From positions 1,488,001 through 1,552,000 of the forward strand of contig NC_003552.1 in assembly GCF_000007345.1 (NCBI RefSeq): a DNA stretch of 64,000 nt, written 5' to 3'. This DNA comes from Methanosarcina acetivorans C2A. Lineage in GTDB: Archaea; Halobacteriota; Methanosarcinia; Methanosarcinales; Methanosarcinaceae. Below, one piece after another: positions 1 through 9,545 of the stretch. A model generated the notes under the pieces. The model was not told where the DNA came from. It was given only the letters and a program-made list of their open reading frames with translations, and made no database searches. The translations under genes were made by a program, and so were the position numbers. The number at the start of each line of letters is the position of its first letter. Position 1 is the stretch's first letter.

Positions 1-505
1 ACATGATAGTGTCCGTGAACATGAGAATCGTTGGCGCGTATGGTTCATTTGTTTCCAAAACGATTGCGTAGTCATCGGTTTTGTAGATGTTTTTGATAAA
101 AGAGTATTCCGATGACCTGCTGTTTGAAGGAGCAAGAACTCTGTTGATGGAATATATCACGGTATCTGCGTCCATTACGGTCCCATCATGGAAGCTTACA
201 TTCCTGCGGAGCTGAATTTTCCATGCTGTCTCATTTAGCTGCTTATAGTCTGTTGCAAGTTCAGGCTGGAGCGTCATGTTTTCGTCGTAAGAAAAGAGTG
301 TCTCATAGATTCCGGTTCTTCGCATGGGCCAGCCTTCCCATGAAATGGAAGGATCAAGGCTTCCTCCTGTATCAGGGCCGGTCGTGAGAGCTACGTGAAG
401 AATTTTTTCTTCAGAACCCTCTGTCTGAACACAACCCGAACAGATGATTATTGCAACAAAAATAATTGCAGTACAGGCAAACGATAACTCCATCCTCAAA
501 GCCAT
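1..505 (-). CDS. Family-5 peptide/nickel ABC transporter solute-binding lipoprotein (N-terminal part, cut by window edge)
   Basis: The minus strand from the ATG at 505 is open to the window edge and encodes about 168 residues of an extracytoplasmic solute-binding protein. It starts with a hydrophobic signal and a lipobox (CSGC), so it should be lipid-anchored outside the membrane and deliver a peptide, nickel-chelate or similar ligand to an ABC importer. The segments TGPDTGGSLDP, GIYETLF and SFHDGT match the neighbouring gene at 722-2296 residue for residue or nearly so, so the two are tandem paralogues. GAGGT lies six bases before the ATG. The C-terminus and any permease or ATPase genes lie outside the window. 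The ligand cannot be read from sequence. Confidence 0.85.
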   Translation of the reverse strand, partial: MALRMELSFACTAIIFVAIIICSGCVQTEGSEEKILHVALTTGPDTGGSLDPSISWEGWPMRRTGIYETLFSYDENMTLQPELATDYKQLNETAWKIQLRRNVSFHDGTVMDADTVIYSINRVLAPSNSRSSEYSFIKNIYKTDDYAIVLETNEPYAPTILMFTDTIM

Positions 506-576
506 GTCAATACCTCTTACAGTCAAAAAATTACTATCCAACCTGGATGAAACAAGCTCAAAATCAACTTTTTACC

Positions 577-729
577 TCACAGATTTTTTTCCATGAGATT
601 AAGTTTCCGCAGATACCTGTTTCCAGAAATCTTCTCGTTATTTCGGAGCTTGTTCCGGGCATGTTTTTGAATGGGATAGGCCAGAACTTCGCTGTAGAAG
701 TCCCTGGCCTCCTCAAGAAATTTATACAA
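577..729 (-). CDS. Possible 50-residue charged peptide between the two solute-binding genes
   Basis: After the stop of the gene at 722-2296, an overlapping frame stays open from a possible TTG start at 729 to a TGA at 579-577. The 50-residue product is rich in Lys, Arg, Asn and Glu (it begins LYKFLEEARDFYSEVL) and has a protein-like, helix-forming composition. There is no ATG or GTG and only a weak purine stretch upstream. It could be a translationally coupled small protein, or the 3' remnant of a gene deleted between the two paralogues. I do not recognise it. Confidence 0.3.
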   Translation of the reverse strand: MYKFLEEARDFYSEVLAYPIQKHARNKLRNNEKISGNRYLRKLNLMEKNL

Positions 730-2296
730 ATCCGATATCTTTGGTGATGATTGTGTACTCGTTTGGATACATTACAAAACCTTCAACATCTGATGACAGT
801 GCATAGATTTCGTTGGCATAGAAGACGGGCAGTATTGCTGCATCTTCCTGAATCTGTATCTGGATTTCGTCATATAGCTCCGCGCGTCTCTCTTCGTCCG
901 TCTCTTTCCTTGCTTCAAGAATCAATTCATCGACCTGAGGGTTAGAATAGCGAAGCCAGTTGGCTGCGTAATTCCCGGTTGAGAGATAATGAAGCGAGAG
1001 GAAGTAATCAGGATCACCTGTCGGTGCCGTACTCCACGCAGCAAGTGAAAAGTCATACGTTCCTGCAACAGCGTTTGCTGTAAGGGCAGAACTATCCAGA
1101 ATTGTCACAGTCGAGATAATGCCTATATCTTCCAGCTGTGAGGCGAGGATTTCCGCACTCGGCTGAAGAGCTGCACGTTTTGTGTAGGTCTGGATTTCAA
1201 TGGTAAACGGCTCCCCGTTGTAGTAGAGTTTGCCATCTGTGCCTTTCGTGATTCCCGCTTCTTCGAAGAGTTCCAGAGCTTTTTCAGGGTTATATTCATA
1301 GGCTTCGATCTGGTCTTTTGCGTTCCAGGGCATGGTATTTGTGAATATGCCGGTTGCCGGAATGCCGGAAACCCCTTCAAGTGCCGTATCCACGATTTCC
1401 TGGCGGTTGATTGCATAGGAGAGGGCCTGGCGGACTCTGACATCGTCAAATGGGGCTTTGCCACCATTTACAAACAGGAAGTACGTACGCAGGGTTTCTC
1501 TGGAAATGACGTTTATATCAGGATTGGCCTGAAGTGCCGAATAGTCGCTCTGGAGAGGATCTCTGGCAATGTCGACATCTCCTGATTTTATCATCAGGGT
1601 TCTGGCAGTGCTGTCTTTGTTGTACTGAATAAGTATACGGTCAACTTTGACATCACCGCCCCAGTAATCAGGGTTCTTTTCTATTTCAAGGCTTGTACTT
1701 GGTTCAAAGGAAACAAACTTGAAGGGACCGGTCCCGATCGGCTCTTTGTCTGCGTCAACAATGCTGGGGCTAACGATCGACATTATCGGGTCTACAAGGG
1801 ACGCTATCAATGGAGCATAAACGTCATTAGTTTCGATGACAATGGTGTACTCGCCGTTTTTTCGTACTTCTTTGATGAAGGAGTACTCGGATGATCTGCT
1901 GTTTGTCGGGTCAAGTACTCTGTTCAGCGAAAAGAGAACTGCATCCGCATTCATCTTTGTTCCGTCATGGAAGCTTACATCCTCACGGAGCTGGATTTCC
2001 CATTCTGTATCATTTAACTGTTTGTAGCCGGTTGCAAGTTTGGGCATGAGATTCATGTCCGCATCATAATAGAACAGTGTTTCATAGATGCCTGCCTGAT
2101 GGACATACCACCCTGTCCAGCCGTTGGCAGGATCAAGACTGCCTCCGGTATCGGGACCTTCATTAAAAACTACGCGGAGAACTTTTTCTTCAGTCCCCTC
2201 AGTCTCAGCACATCCTGAACAGAGCAACGCCACAATCAAAATTACTGCAACTGCCGGGAAAGAGATTTTTGTTTTTTGTACGTTGAATTTCATCAT
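722..2296 (-). CDS. Family-5 peptide/nickel ABC transporter solute-binding lipoprotein
   Basis: A full-length (about 524 residues) extracytoplasmic solute-binding protein of the SBP_bac_5 family, which includes DppA, OppA and NikA. The N-terminus has a hydrophobic signal ending in a lipobox (LLCSGC), so the mature protein should be anchored by lipid. The family signature around YETLFYYDADM...LATGYKQLND...FHDGTKMNADAV is clear, as is the C-terminal DPDYFLSLHY region. GGTG sits just before two consecutive ATGs at 2296 and 2293, and either could be the start. An upstream in-frame TTG at 2305 is less likely. It is a tandem paralogue of the truncated gene at 1-505. No permease or ATPase gene is visible in the window. 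Substrate is unknown. Confidence 0.9.
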   Translation of the reverse strand: MMKFNVQKTKISFPAVAVILIVALLCSGCAETEGTEEKVLRVVFNEGPDTGGSLDPANGWTGWYVHQAGIYETLFYYDADMNLMPKLATGYKQLNDTEWEIQLREDVSFHDGTKMNADAVLFSLNRVLDPTNSRSSEYSFIKEVRKNGEYTIVIETNDVYAPLIASLVDPIMSIVSPSIVDADKEPIGTGPFKFVSFEPSTSLEIEKNPDYWGGDVKVDRILIQYNKDSTARTLMIKSGDVDIARDPLQSDYSALQANPDINVISRETLRTYFLFVNGGKAPFDDVRVRQALSYAINRQEIVDTALEGVSGIPATGIFTNTMPWNAKDQIEAYEYNPEKALELFEEAGITKGTDGKLYYNGEPFTIEIQTYTKRAALQPSAEILASQLEDIGIISTVTILDSSALTANAVAGTYDFSLAAWSTAPTGDPDYFLSLHYLSTGNYAANWLRYSNPQVDELILEARKETDEERRAELYDEIQIQIQEDAAILPVFYANEIYALSSDVEGFVMYPNEYTIITKDIGFV

Positions 2297-3007
2297 TAGC
2301 ACCAATGTGTATAAATATTTATGATATTATTAATACTATTTTTAACTAAGTTATATGGAATGTATATTTAAATCGTGTGATTTTATCCGATATTCATATG
2401 GTTGGTGTAATGAGATGTTTATTTTTTTGAATCAGGAGCTGTCCAGTAAGCTGTATCGGGGATTGGACCGATATTTTGTTCCCGAATTTAATCAGCCTGT
2501 TATTCCGGTTGAATACCCCGCAATCTTGCTGTGGGTGCGCCAGCGAAACTTTGATTTTGAAAAGTACTGATTGTAATAAAAGTACTGATTGTAATTCATG
2601 AGATGCAGAGACTAAGCATCAATTTTTGGCTAAAAGAACAAAAAAATAAGGCGGGTTTTAATTGCTTTTCATTCTAGAAATTATGTATCGTCAGTTGACG
2701 GGCTGTTCTTCCGGTACGTTTTCATTTCATGGTTTACGTGATAGTCGTAATTTCAGGCTCCATCAGCTCAGTAATTTCTGATCTCTTTTTGTTAACCCGA
2801 CATCCTTCATCTAAGTTGTTTTATTCATTTTTACTCTTTTGGATACTCTGGAGAGTGTCTGTAAATTCATTGTTATATGTTCAATTATAAATATGAAATA
2901 AAATGCATAAATATTAATATCTTGTTACTTATGATGATATCCACATAATACCCTTATAAATAATAATACTGCCTAACGTTGTAATCATACTATACGGATG
3001 CAATTTT
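2297..3007. other. AT-rich spacer with short direct repeat and TATA-like boxes
   Basis: No convincing gene is seen. AT-rich sequence just 5' of the solute-binding gene can serve as its promoter. A short direct repeat (AAAGTACTGATTGTAAT, twice) lies around 2560-2597. The element TTATAAATAATAATA near 2954-2968 is a good archaeal TATA box and precedes the decayed gene that starts at 3008. A 71-codon frame at 2355-2570 has no ribosome-binding site and no recognisable motif. Confidence 0.5.
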
Positions 3008-3326
3008 ATGGAGAAAGATTCCATAATTACAAATTGTCATCCCGGCGCTCACAGTATTAATTGTTGTGCTCGCGGTAATTTTACGTGTCGGTCGCATACA
3101 AAGGGAAAATTTGGAAGAAAAGTTTCTCGGTATAGTCTCATATGTTGGCCTGTATTTTTACTCCGATAACAATGTAACTTGATCTGTGATTTATCCAGAT
3201 GAGCTGGCAGTAATTACATCAAAATTTGAGCTTGAATTATCTGAGACAGATAGAAATAAAGTGCATGAAAATGTATCAACTGTTTCGGGTAGAGACTTTT
3301 TTATGTCAATTTTTGAGGGACTGAAA
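3008..3326 (+). pseudogene. Decayed 5' part of a small membrane-protein gene, in frame with the methyltransferase
   Basis: An ATG at 3008 begins MEKDSII and then needs a frame change to enter a frame encoding a clear transmembrane helix (IVIPALTVLIVVLAVILRV) followed by a charged segment. That frame hits TGA at 3180-3182. It then stays open, without another stop, through 3183-3326 and directly into the methyltransferase coding frame. A TATA-like box at about 2954 precedes it. The simplest reading is a gene remnant joined to the methyltransferase by a deletion. A functional short membrane protein ending at 3182 is less likely because of the frameshift. Confidence 0.45.
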
Positions 3327-4046
3327 ATGAAAGATAAAATATTAGAATACTGGGACTTCAGAAGTTCTGATTATCACACAGAATATGCTCACTGTATGGA
3401 TGAGGAAATGGATGTCTGGAAATCCGTTTTTTCTGAAATTCTGCTAACGGATAAAAAAGTCCGTGCAGTGGAAGTTGGAACAGGTCCCGGGATTCTTGCC
3501 ATCTCCCTTGCTGCCATGGGACACGATGTAACAGGTGTTGATTTGTCCGAAAATATGCTTGAAAAAGCAGCTGCAAATGCCCGAGAAAAAGGAGTAAATG
3601 TTTTGTTAATGCGGGGAGATGCAGAAGATATTCCTCTAAAAGATGGGGAGTATGATTTCGTTTTGAGCAAGTATCTTCTCTGGACTCTGCCCCAGCCGGA
3701 TAAATTTCTGGGTGAGTGTTGCCGGCTTTTAAAAGACGGAGGCATTATGATGATAATTGATGGTTTGTGGTTCCATAATCCGGATGGAACAGAGAAAAAA
3801 AGTAGTCGTTACGAACGATTTGATGAGCTGTATGGTGATGTTAAACCTAATCTGCCCTTTGCGAAAGAAAATACTCCCGAGAGGATAGCTGACCTCGCAG
3901 AATCTCACGGATTTGAGGATTTAACATGGAGGTTTTTGGACGATTATGATGCGTTTTTGGAACGAAACGATCCTTCCGGTCATGCAGCTGCGTATATCAA
4001 GCCTCCGCATATGATTCTTGCAAAGAAAAAAGTTAGAAATAGCTGA
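3327..4046 (+). CDS. Class I SAM-dependent methyltransferase
   Basis: A cytoplasmic methyltransferase of about 239 residues with the Methyltransf_11/25 type Rossmann core. Motif I is VEVGTGPGILAISLA, the acidic ribose-binding residue lies in GVDLSENML, and motif II/III are RGDAEDIPL and YDFVLSKYLLWTLPQP. I chose the ATG at 3327 because GAGGG lies eight bases upstream and because the characteristic N-terminal segment KDKILEYWDFRSSDYH begins there. The open frame extends upstream to 3186, but that part looks like remnant sequence. Substrate is unknown; similar stand-alone enzymes act on small molecules or metalloids. Confidence 0.8.
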   Translation: MKDKILEYWDFRSSDYHTEYAHCMDEEMDVWKSVFSEILLTDKKVRAVEVGTGPGILAISLAAMGHDVTGVDLSENMLEKAAANAREKGVNVLLMRGDAEDIPLKDGEYDFVLSKYLLWTLPQPDKFLGECCRLLKDGGIMMIIDGLWFHNPDGTEKKSSRYERFDELYGDVKPNLPFAKENTPERIADLAESHGFEDLTWRFLDDYDAFLERNDPSGHAAAYIKPPHMILAKKKVRNS

Positions 4047-4299
4047 ATTAGATCTGGTTAAATCTTTTTTCTGGCCTTTGTAGTTTCGTGTGGGTAAGTT
4101 TTTAGCGTGCAGCAGTAGACGCCTGCAACGGGCTTATTACTCCCTCTCTTTTATTCTGGAGATCTACTTATCTACATAATATCTCGGAGGTCTGAAGTCA
4201 ATAAATAACACAGTGCTGTACCATTGCTATGCACTGTTCATTCAGCATGAAAATGAACTGTCGTGCAGCGCACAGAGCACTGTTGAGAGGTCAGTAAAA

Positions 4300-4629
4300 A
4301 TGAAAGACGATAACTTATTTTTTTCGATTCTGAAAAGAGCATCGAATATGTAATATTGAGTCTTTATGCAGAGGGCGGTGATCATGTTCTTCAAAAAAAT
4401 AATCTTCCTGCCTGTGTGCTGTCCGTGATGACATTCAGGTTGAATTCAGGGACGGAGAAATTGAAGCTAAAAACATTTGTAAAATTGAAAATGCCCTTTA
4501 GGTGATTAAAGTTCCCAGAGGCTTAGGCAGCCTCTTATAAAACTTGAAGGAAAATTAAAGCCTGTTGTGGCAGGAATGGTTCCGTATAGTGAATACTATT
4601 GTACGAGCAGGAAAATATCTGTGATTTAG
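4300..4629 (+). pseudogene. Frameshifted gene of about 108 codons, unknown family
   Basis: GAGG then an ATG at 4300 start a coding-like sequence that can be followed only by changing frame. MKDDNLFF runs into a T-run, then SEKSIEYVILSLYAEGGDHV continues in a second frame. DDIQVEFRDGEIEAKNICKI follows in a third, reaching an in-frame TAG. The 3' part LEGKLKPVVAGMVPYSEYY ends at a TAG at 4627-4629. At least three frameshifts make this a pseudogene. I do not recognise the family. The spacer before it (4047-4299) shows nothing else. Confidence 0.6.
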
Positions 4630-4896
4630 TTCTCTTACATATTATGGGTTATATTCCACCTTAAAGGGGGTTTTAAGCGATAATGGACAAAAATATGAAA
4701 ATAATAATCTACTTGGTATGAGAATAATAGTAGTTTAATCCTAGATTAGTTTTAATTTTAGCTAATATTATTGCATCAGCCAGTTTGTATAAACATTGAA
4801 AAAAAAGGAAAGTAAGAGTACGTGAGGAAGAGATCCTCAAGTAATTTTTTGGTTCAATACGCATACTGCCATACTATTTGAATCTGAGGTAAGAAC

Positions 4897-5604
4897 ATGA
4901 TGGTTTTTTTTGACATAGACGGTACCCTATTGGATCATAAAAGTGCGGAATTTTCTGGAGTTGAATTATTTTACCAGAATTATCATAGTTTTTTCGAAAT
5001 AGATTTTAATGAATTTTATTCTATTTGGTGTGAATTAGCAGAAAAACACTTTCAAAGATATTTAGCCAAAAAATGTTCTTTTGAAGAGCAGCGCATTGAA
5101 CGAATTAAAGAACTTTATTTAATACGAAATATTAACCTCTCAAATGAAGAGGCACTTAAAGTATTTGATTACTATTTATTCAATTATGAATCAAGCTGGA
5201 AACCCTATGATGATGTGATTCCCTGCTTGAAAAAACTTTCAAATTTAAAAAAGGGTATTATAAGTAATGGTGATCTAGGGCAACAAAAGCTAAAGCTGAG
5301 TAAAATGGGAATTTCCCGTTACTTTGTTGATATCATAGTAGCAGGAGAATTTCATGTTGCAAAACCCTGTACGGAAATATTTGAAATTGCATGTAAAAGG
5401 AATGGTGAAGAACCAGAAAAGTGCTTTTATGTTGGAGATGCTATTGAAACTGACATTATACCATGTGAGAAAATTGGAATGAAAGGCATATGGATTAACA
5501 GAGGCAATAAAACTTTCCCAAATAAGAACATTAAAAGTATCCTCTCATTAGAAGAACTTGTCAATGTATTGTACGAGGATATGCCGCAGCTATTGGACTA
5601 TTGA
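4897..5604 (+). CDS. HAD-superfamily hydrolase (subfamily IA phosphatase-like)
   Basis: A 235-residue cytoplasmic haloacid dehalogenase-type hydrolase, probably a small-molecule phosphatase. Motif I is FFDIDGTLLDH with both aspartates at the N-terminus. A helical cap follows, then motif II (GIISNGD), the motif III lysine (VAKPCTEIF) and motif IV (YVGDAIETDI). GAGGTAAGAAC precedes the ATG. Codon use is markedly AT-rich compared with the ribosomal block, and the gene stands alone among decayed genes, so it may have been acquired. It resembles YjjG/Gph-type enzymes, but the substrate cannot be inferred. Confidence 0.85.
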   Translation: MMVFFDIDGTLLDHKSAEFSGVELFYQNYHSFFEIDFNEFYSIWCELAEKHFQRYLAKKCSFEEQRIERIKELYLIRNINLSNEEALKVFDYYLFNYESSWKPYDDVIPCLKKLSNLKKGIISNGDLGQQKLKLSKMGISRYFVDIIVAGEFHVAKPCTEIFEIACKRNGEEPEKCFYVGDAIETDIIPCEKIGMKGIWINRGNKTFPNKNIKSILSLEELVNVLYEDMPQLLDY

Positions 5605-5879
5605 GCCCTATTAAAAGGACAAAATTCTGAAAATTCGATACATTCCAATGAATACAAATTAGTTAAGTTGGTCCTGTCAAATCTTCGGAGAATGAACATT
5701 TTTAAAGGTTTTGGCTAACTAGAGTAGTCCTTGAAAAGAAGGACAAAAGGGATCAAAAACGCACTGTTTTCATTTTAGTTTTTTATATCTCGCTGTTTTT
5801 TCTCTCCTGATGTTCTATTTTTTTCTTTTTGGGACTGACCACTCTCCTACATCTAGCGGGATCAGATTGACCCGGTAAA

Positions 5880-6053
5880 ACTAGTACATCGATTCCATAT
5901 ATCCTCAATAAACCATGAATAAAAACAAGTGAACACAAATATTTTCAATTCGTGTTTATTCTTGTCCGCTTGTGGTTTTCTCATAGAAAAAACATTGACC
6001 AGTGCTGATTTCAAAGTCCAATTCTTCCCATAATTTGGAATCGATGTACTAGT
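5880..6053. repeat. 174-bp element with perfect 18-bp terminal inverted repeats (MITE-like)
   Basis: ACTAGTACATCGATTCCA at 5880-5897 is repeated exactly as its reverse complement at 6036-6053. The interior contains further imperfect self-complementarity around AACACAAAT and ATTCGTGTT. No transposase is encoded. A second imperfect inverted pair (CTAGTGTC near 6049 and GACACTAG near 6130) partly overlaps the right end. I could not see a clear target-site duplication. It could be a miniature transposable element or a large hairpin downstream of the HAD gene. Confidence 0.6.
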
Positions 6054-6214
6054 GTCATGCCAATATCCAAGATTGGACAATTCTAAATGTTGTAACCGAT
6101 TTTATACGAGATTTTATCATTGATACGACACTAGTAACATTGAGTGGTTCAGCTATTTTGCATTTTCTATTAAACTATGTCTATCTAAATACGAGCTCCA
6201 TTAATTATGCTACG

Positions 6215-7300
6215 GGAGGAAAGAAATACTTTTTAGGGATTATTTCGGTGTTTGTCGGGATTTTTTTCCTTTTTTCAGCTGATGTGCCTCCGAACCTATG
6301 TGCCTCCGAAACCTGAAGGCATTGCTCAGGCAAATGTATCCGGCATTGAAATGAATCAAACCGGATCAAACTCGGGAATTTCTGGTGAAAACTCAACCGC
6401 AAATCCTCTGGAAATTATGGCAGCTGGAGTCGTTGAAGTCGGAGGGGAGCTGGAACTTACCATTTATAACAGGGGTTTGCCCTTGTAAATGAAAGACGAG
6501 AGGTCGAGCTTGAAAACGGGACCAACTTGGTGGAATATATGGCATTGCTTTCGGGATTATCCCTTCCTCGGTTCTGGTCGAAACTTCAGATGGTGGGGAG
6601 GTAACTGTGCTTGAACAGAAATATGAGTATAACCTTGCAAGCAGTTCCAGTTTGCTTGAAAGTTACCTCGGCAGGAAGATTACGGTAACGGGTATAAACG
6701 GGAAGGCGTACACAGGCAGTTTGCTCCAGTTCCTCGAGAAAATAGTATAGGGCAGACACTGCCCGGGTGAAAAAATGAAAACCGTTGGTTCGGCTTTCGA
6801 CCTTGAAGTCACGCGGACAAGGACTGATTTCCAGCGTGTAAGTGATAATGTGGAAAGGGTAAGCCTCAAGATCGAAATTAACAACAGCAAGTCCGAAGCT
6901 CAGGATCTGACTGTTGTGTAGCATCTCTACGGAGATTGGGAAATCCTGGAAAGTTAGGATAAGCCTACTTTCGGCAGGTAACTTGATTTTTTCCAAGTAT
7001 TTTTACTGATAGCGTTTTTGTGGGAAAACACATTTTCTTCCACATTAAACATTACTGCAAAAATGGTTCGTTACTTATATAGGGCGTAAGATTTGAGTCA
7101 TATGTTAACCAGCTTCAAGTATATTACAAATTTGCAGAATGTTTAAAAAACAATATCAGCAAAAATATTTAATTCATAATGTCGACCTGCCGAATATAAG
7201 ATAAGTACAGAAGATTGATGCTTTTACAATTGAAATTAGAGTGACAGTTCCTGCAAAAGGCACTATAACAATTACCTATACTGCAGAAAACAGGTTTTAA
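6215..7300 (+). pseudogene. Decayed DUF4139-like secreted protein gene
   Basis: Coding-like pieces of one protein occur in order but in different frames. A signal-peptide-like segment (KKYFLGIISVFVGIFFLFSA) follows GGGAGG at about 6213. Next come VVEVGGELELTIYNRG, then ERREVELENGTNLVEYMA, SSVLVETSDGGEVTVLEQKY and ITVTGINGKAYTGSLLQFL, ending at TAG. After a gap come FDLEVTRTRTDFQRV, KIEINNSKSEAQDLTVV, a TAG, HLYGDWEI, and finally IRVTVPAKGTITITYTAENRF with a TAA at about 7300. The order fits the DUF4139 (COG5316) family with central deletions. A short duplication of TGCCTCCGAA near 6284-6310 causes the first frameshift. Family assignment is from memory of such motifs and is moderate. Confidence 0.6.
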
Positions 7301-7376
7301 TGGCAGTCAGGTAGGAGAAAATGACATCTAAATGCTGGAGTAAATCTGAAATAAAGTTCGAATTGAAATCGAAGTA

Positions 7377-7512
7377 AAACCCGAAAGTAAGTAAAAATAC
7401 AGTGAAAATACGAAGAGAAATATTTGAAGAACCACAGAAAGAGAAATTTGCAGAATATCCGGTGGCTGTAGAAGTTCTCACAGGGGCAGCCGCCGGCAAA
7501 ATTCTCTAAAGT
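7377..7512 (+). pseudogene. 3' remnant of an unidentified gene
   Basis: A plus-strand frame reads KIRREIFEEPQKEKFAEYPV and continues AVEVLTGAAAGKIL before a TAA at about 7512. The composition is protein-like, but there is no start codon with a ribosome-binding site, and the upstream sequence is out of frame. It looks like the C-terminal end of a lost gene next to the decayed DUF4139-like gene. I do not recognise it. Confidence 0.35.
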
Positions 7513-7563
7513 GTTAAAGTAAATATTCAGAAATAAAGAAGTGAAAAGGAATTTGCAAGACCT

Positions 7564-7585
7564 GGTACAGAGTTTTTCTGTAACC
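7564..7585 (-). terminator. Hairpin 3' of rpsJ
   Basis: On the minus strand GGTTACAGA-AAAAC-TCTGTACC can fold with one bulge about 16 bases past the rpsJ stop. It is placed where the long transcription/translation operon should end. There is no strong T-run, so its role as terminator is uncertain. Confidence 0.35.
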
Positions 7586-7600
7586 TGGCATTTTTTGCAT

Positions 7601-9216
<1,616 letters not shown>

Positions 9217-9266
9217 TTATAATTCTCCTTTATAAATTATGGATGAGTTTCAATGCTATATCAGAT

Positions 9267-9284
9267 TATAGTATATTAATATTA
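9267..9284 (-). promoter_or_regulatory. Probable tuf promoter (TATA box)
   Basis: Minus-strand TAATATTAATATACTATA lies about 55-65 bases before the tuf ATG in a 327-base spacer after fusA. That would give a transcript start near 9242 and a short leader with the AAAGGAG site. The rest of the spacer shows no gene. Confidence 0.5.
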
Positions 9285-9526
9285 GGGCAGATCTCATAAT
9301 GGTCAGACCTTCTCCGGTCTTCTTTCAACCATTACTTACATTTCCCGTTTTGAACATTTATCGGGTCGACGTATTTTGAATTTCCAGAGGCCTGGACTGT
9401 TTTCCCCATTATAGGCATACCTTGTTTTAAATCTTTCCCATTGACTAATCTCTCAGAAGATTTCCTGACTTTTCTCCTTCGAATCCGAGGGAGTTTTGTG
9501 AGGTATCTGCCTTACAGAGGGGAGAG

Positions 9527-9545
9527 AAGCGGAAAAATTCCGCTT
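9527..9545 (-). terminator. Hairpin overlapping the fusA stop
   Basis: AAGCGGAA and TTCCGCTT (8 bp, 3-base loop) form a perfect stem that spans the fusA stop codon. It may attenuate or process the transcript between fusA and tuf. There is no following T-run. Confidence 0.35.

Noticed and set aside
2355-2570. 71-codon plus-strand frame
   Set aside because: No ribosome-binding site and no recognisable motif; the composition is not distinctive enough to call a gene.
5862-6080. 72-codon minus-strand frame
   Set aside because: It coincides with the inverted-repeat element and has no start signal or protein-like pattern.
4486-6925. In-frame TAG codons in the decayed genes (near 4499 and 6920) as possible pyrrolysine sites
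   Set aside because: Methanosarcina can read UAG as pyrrolysine, but both genes also carry frameshifts and deletions, so simple decay is sufficient.
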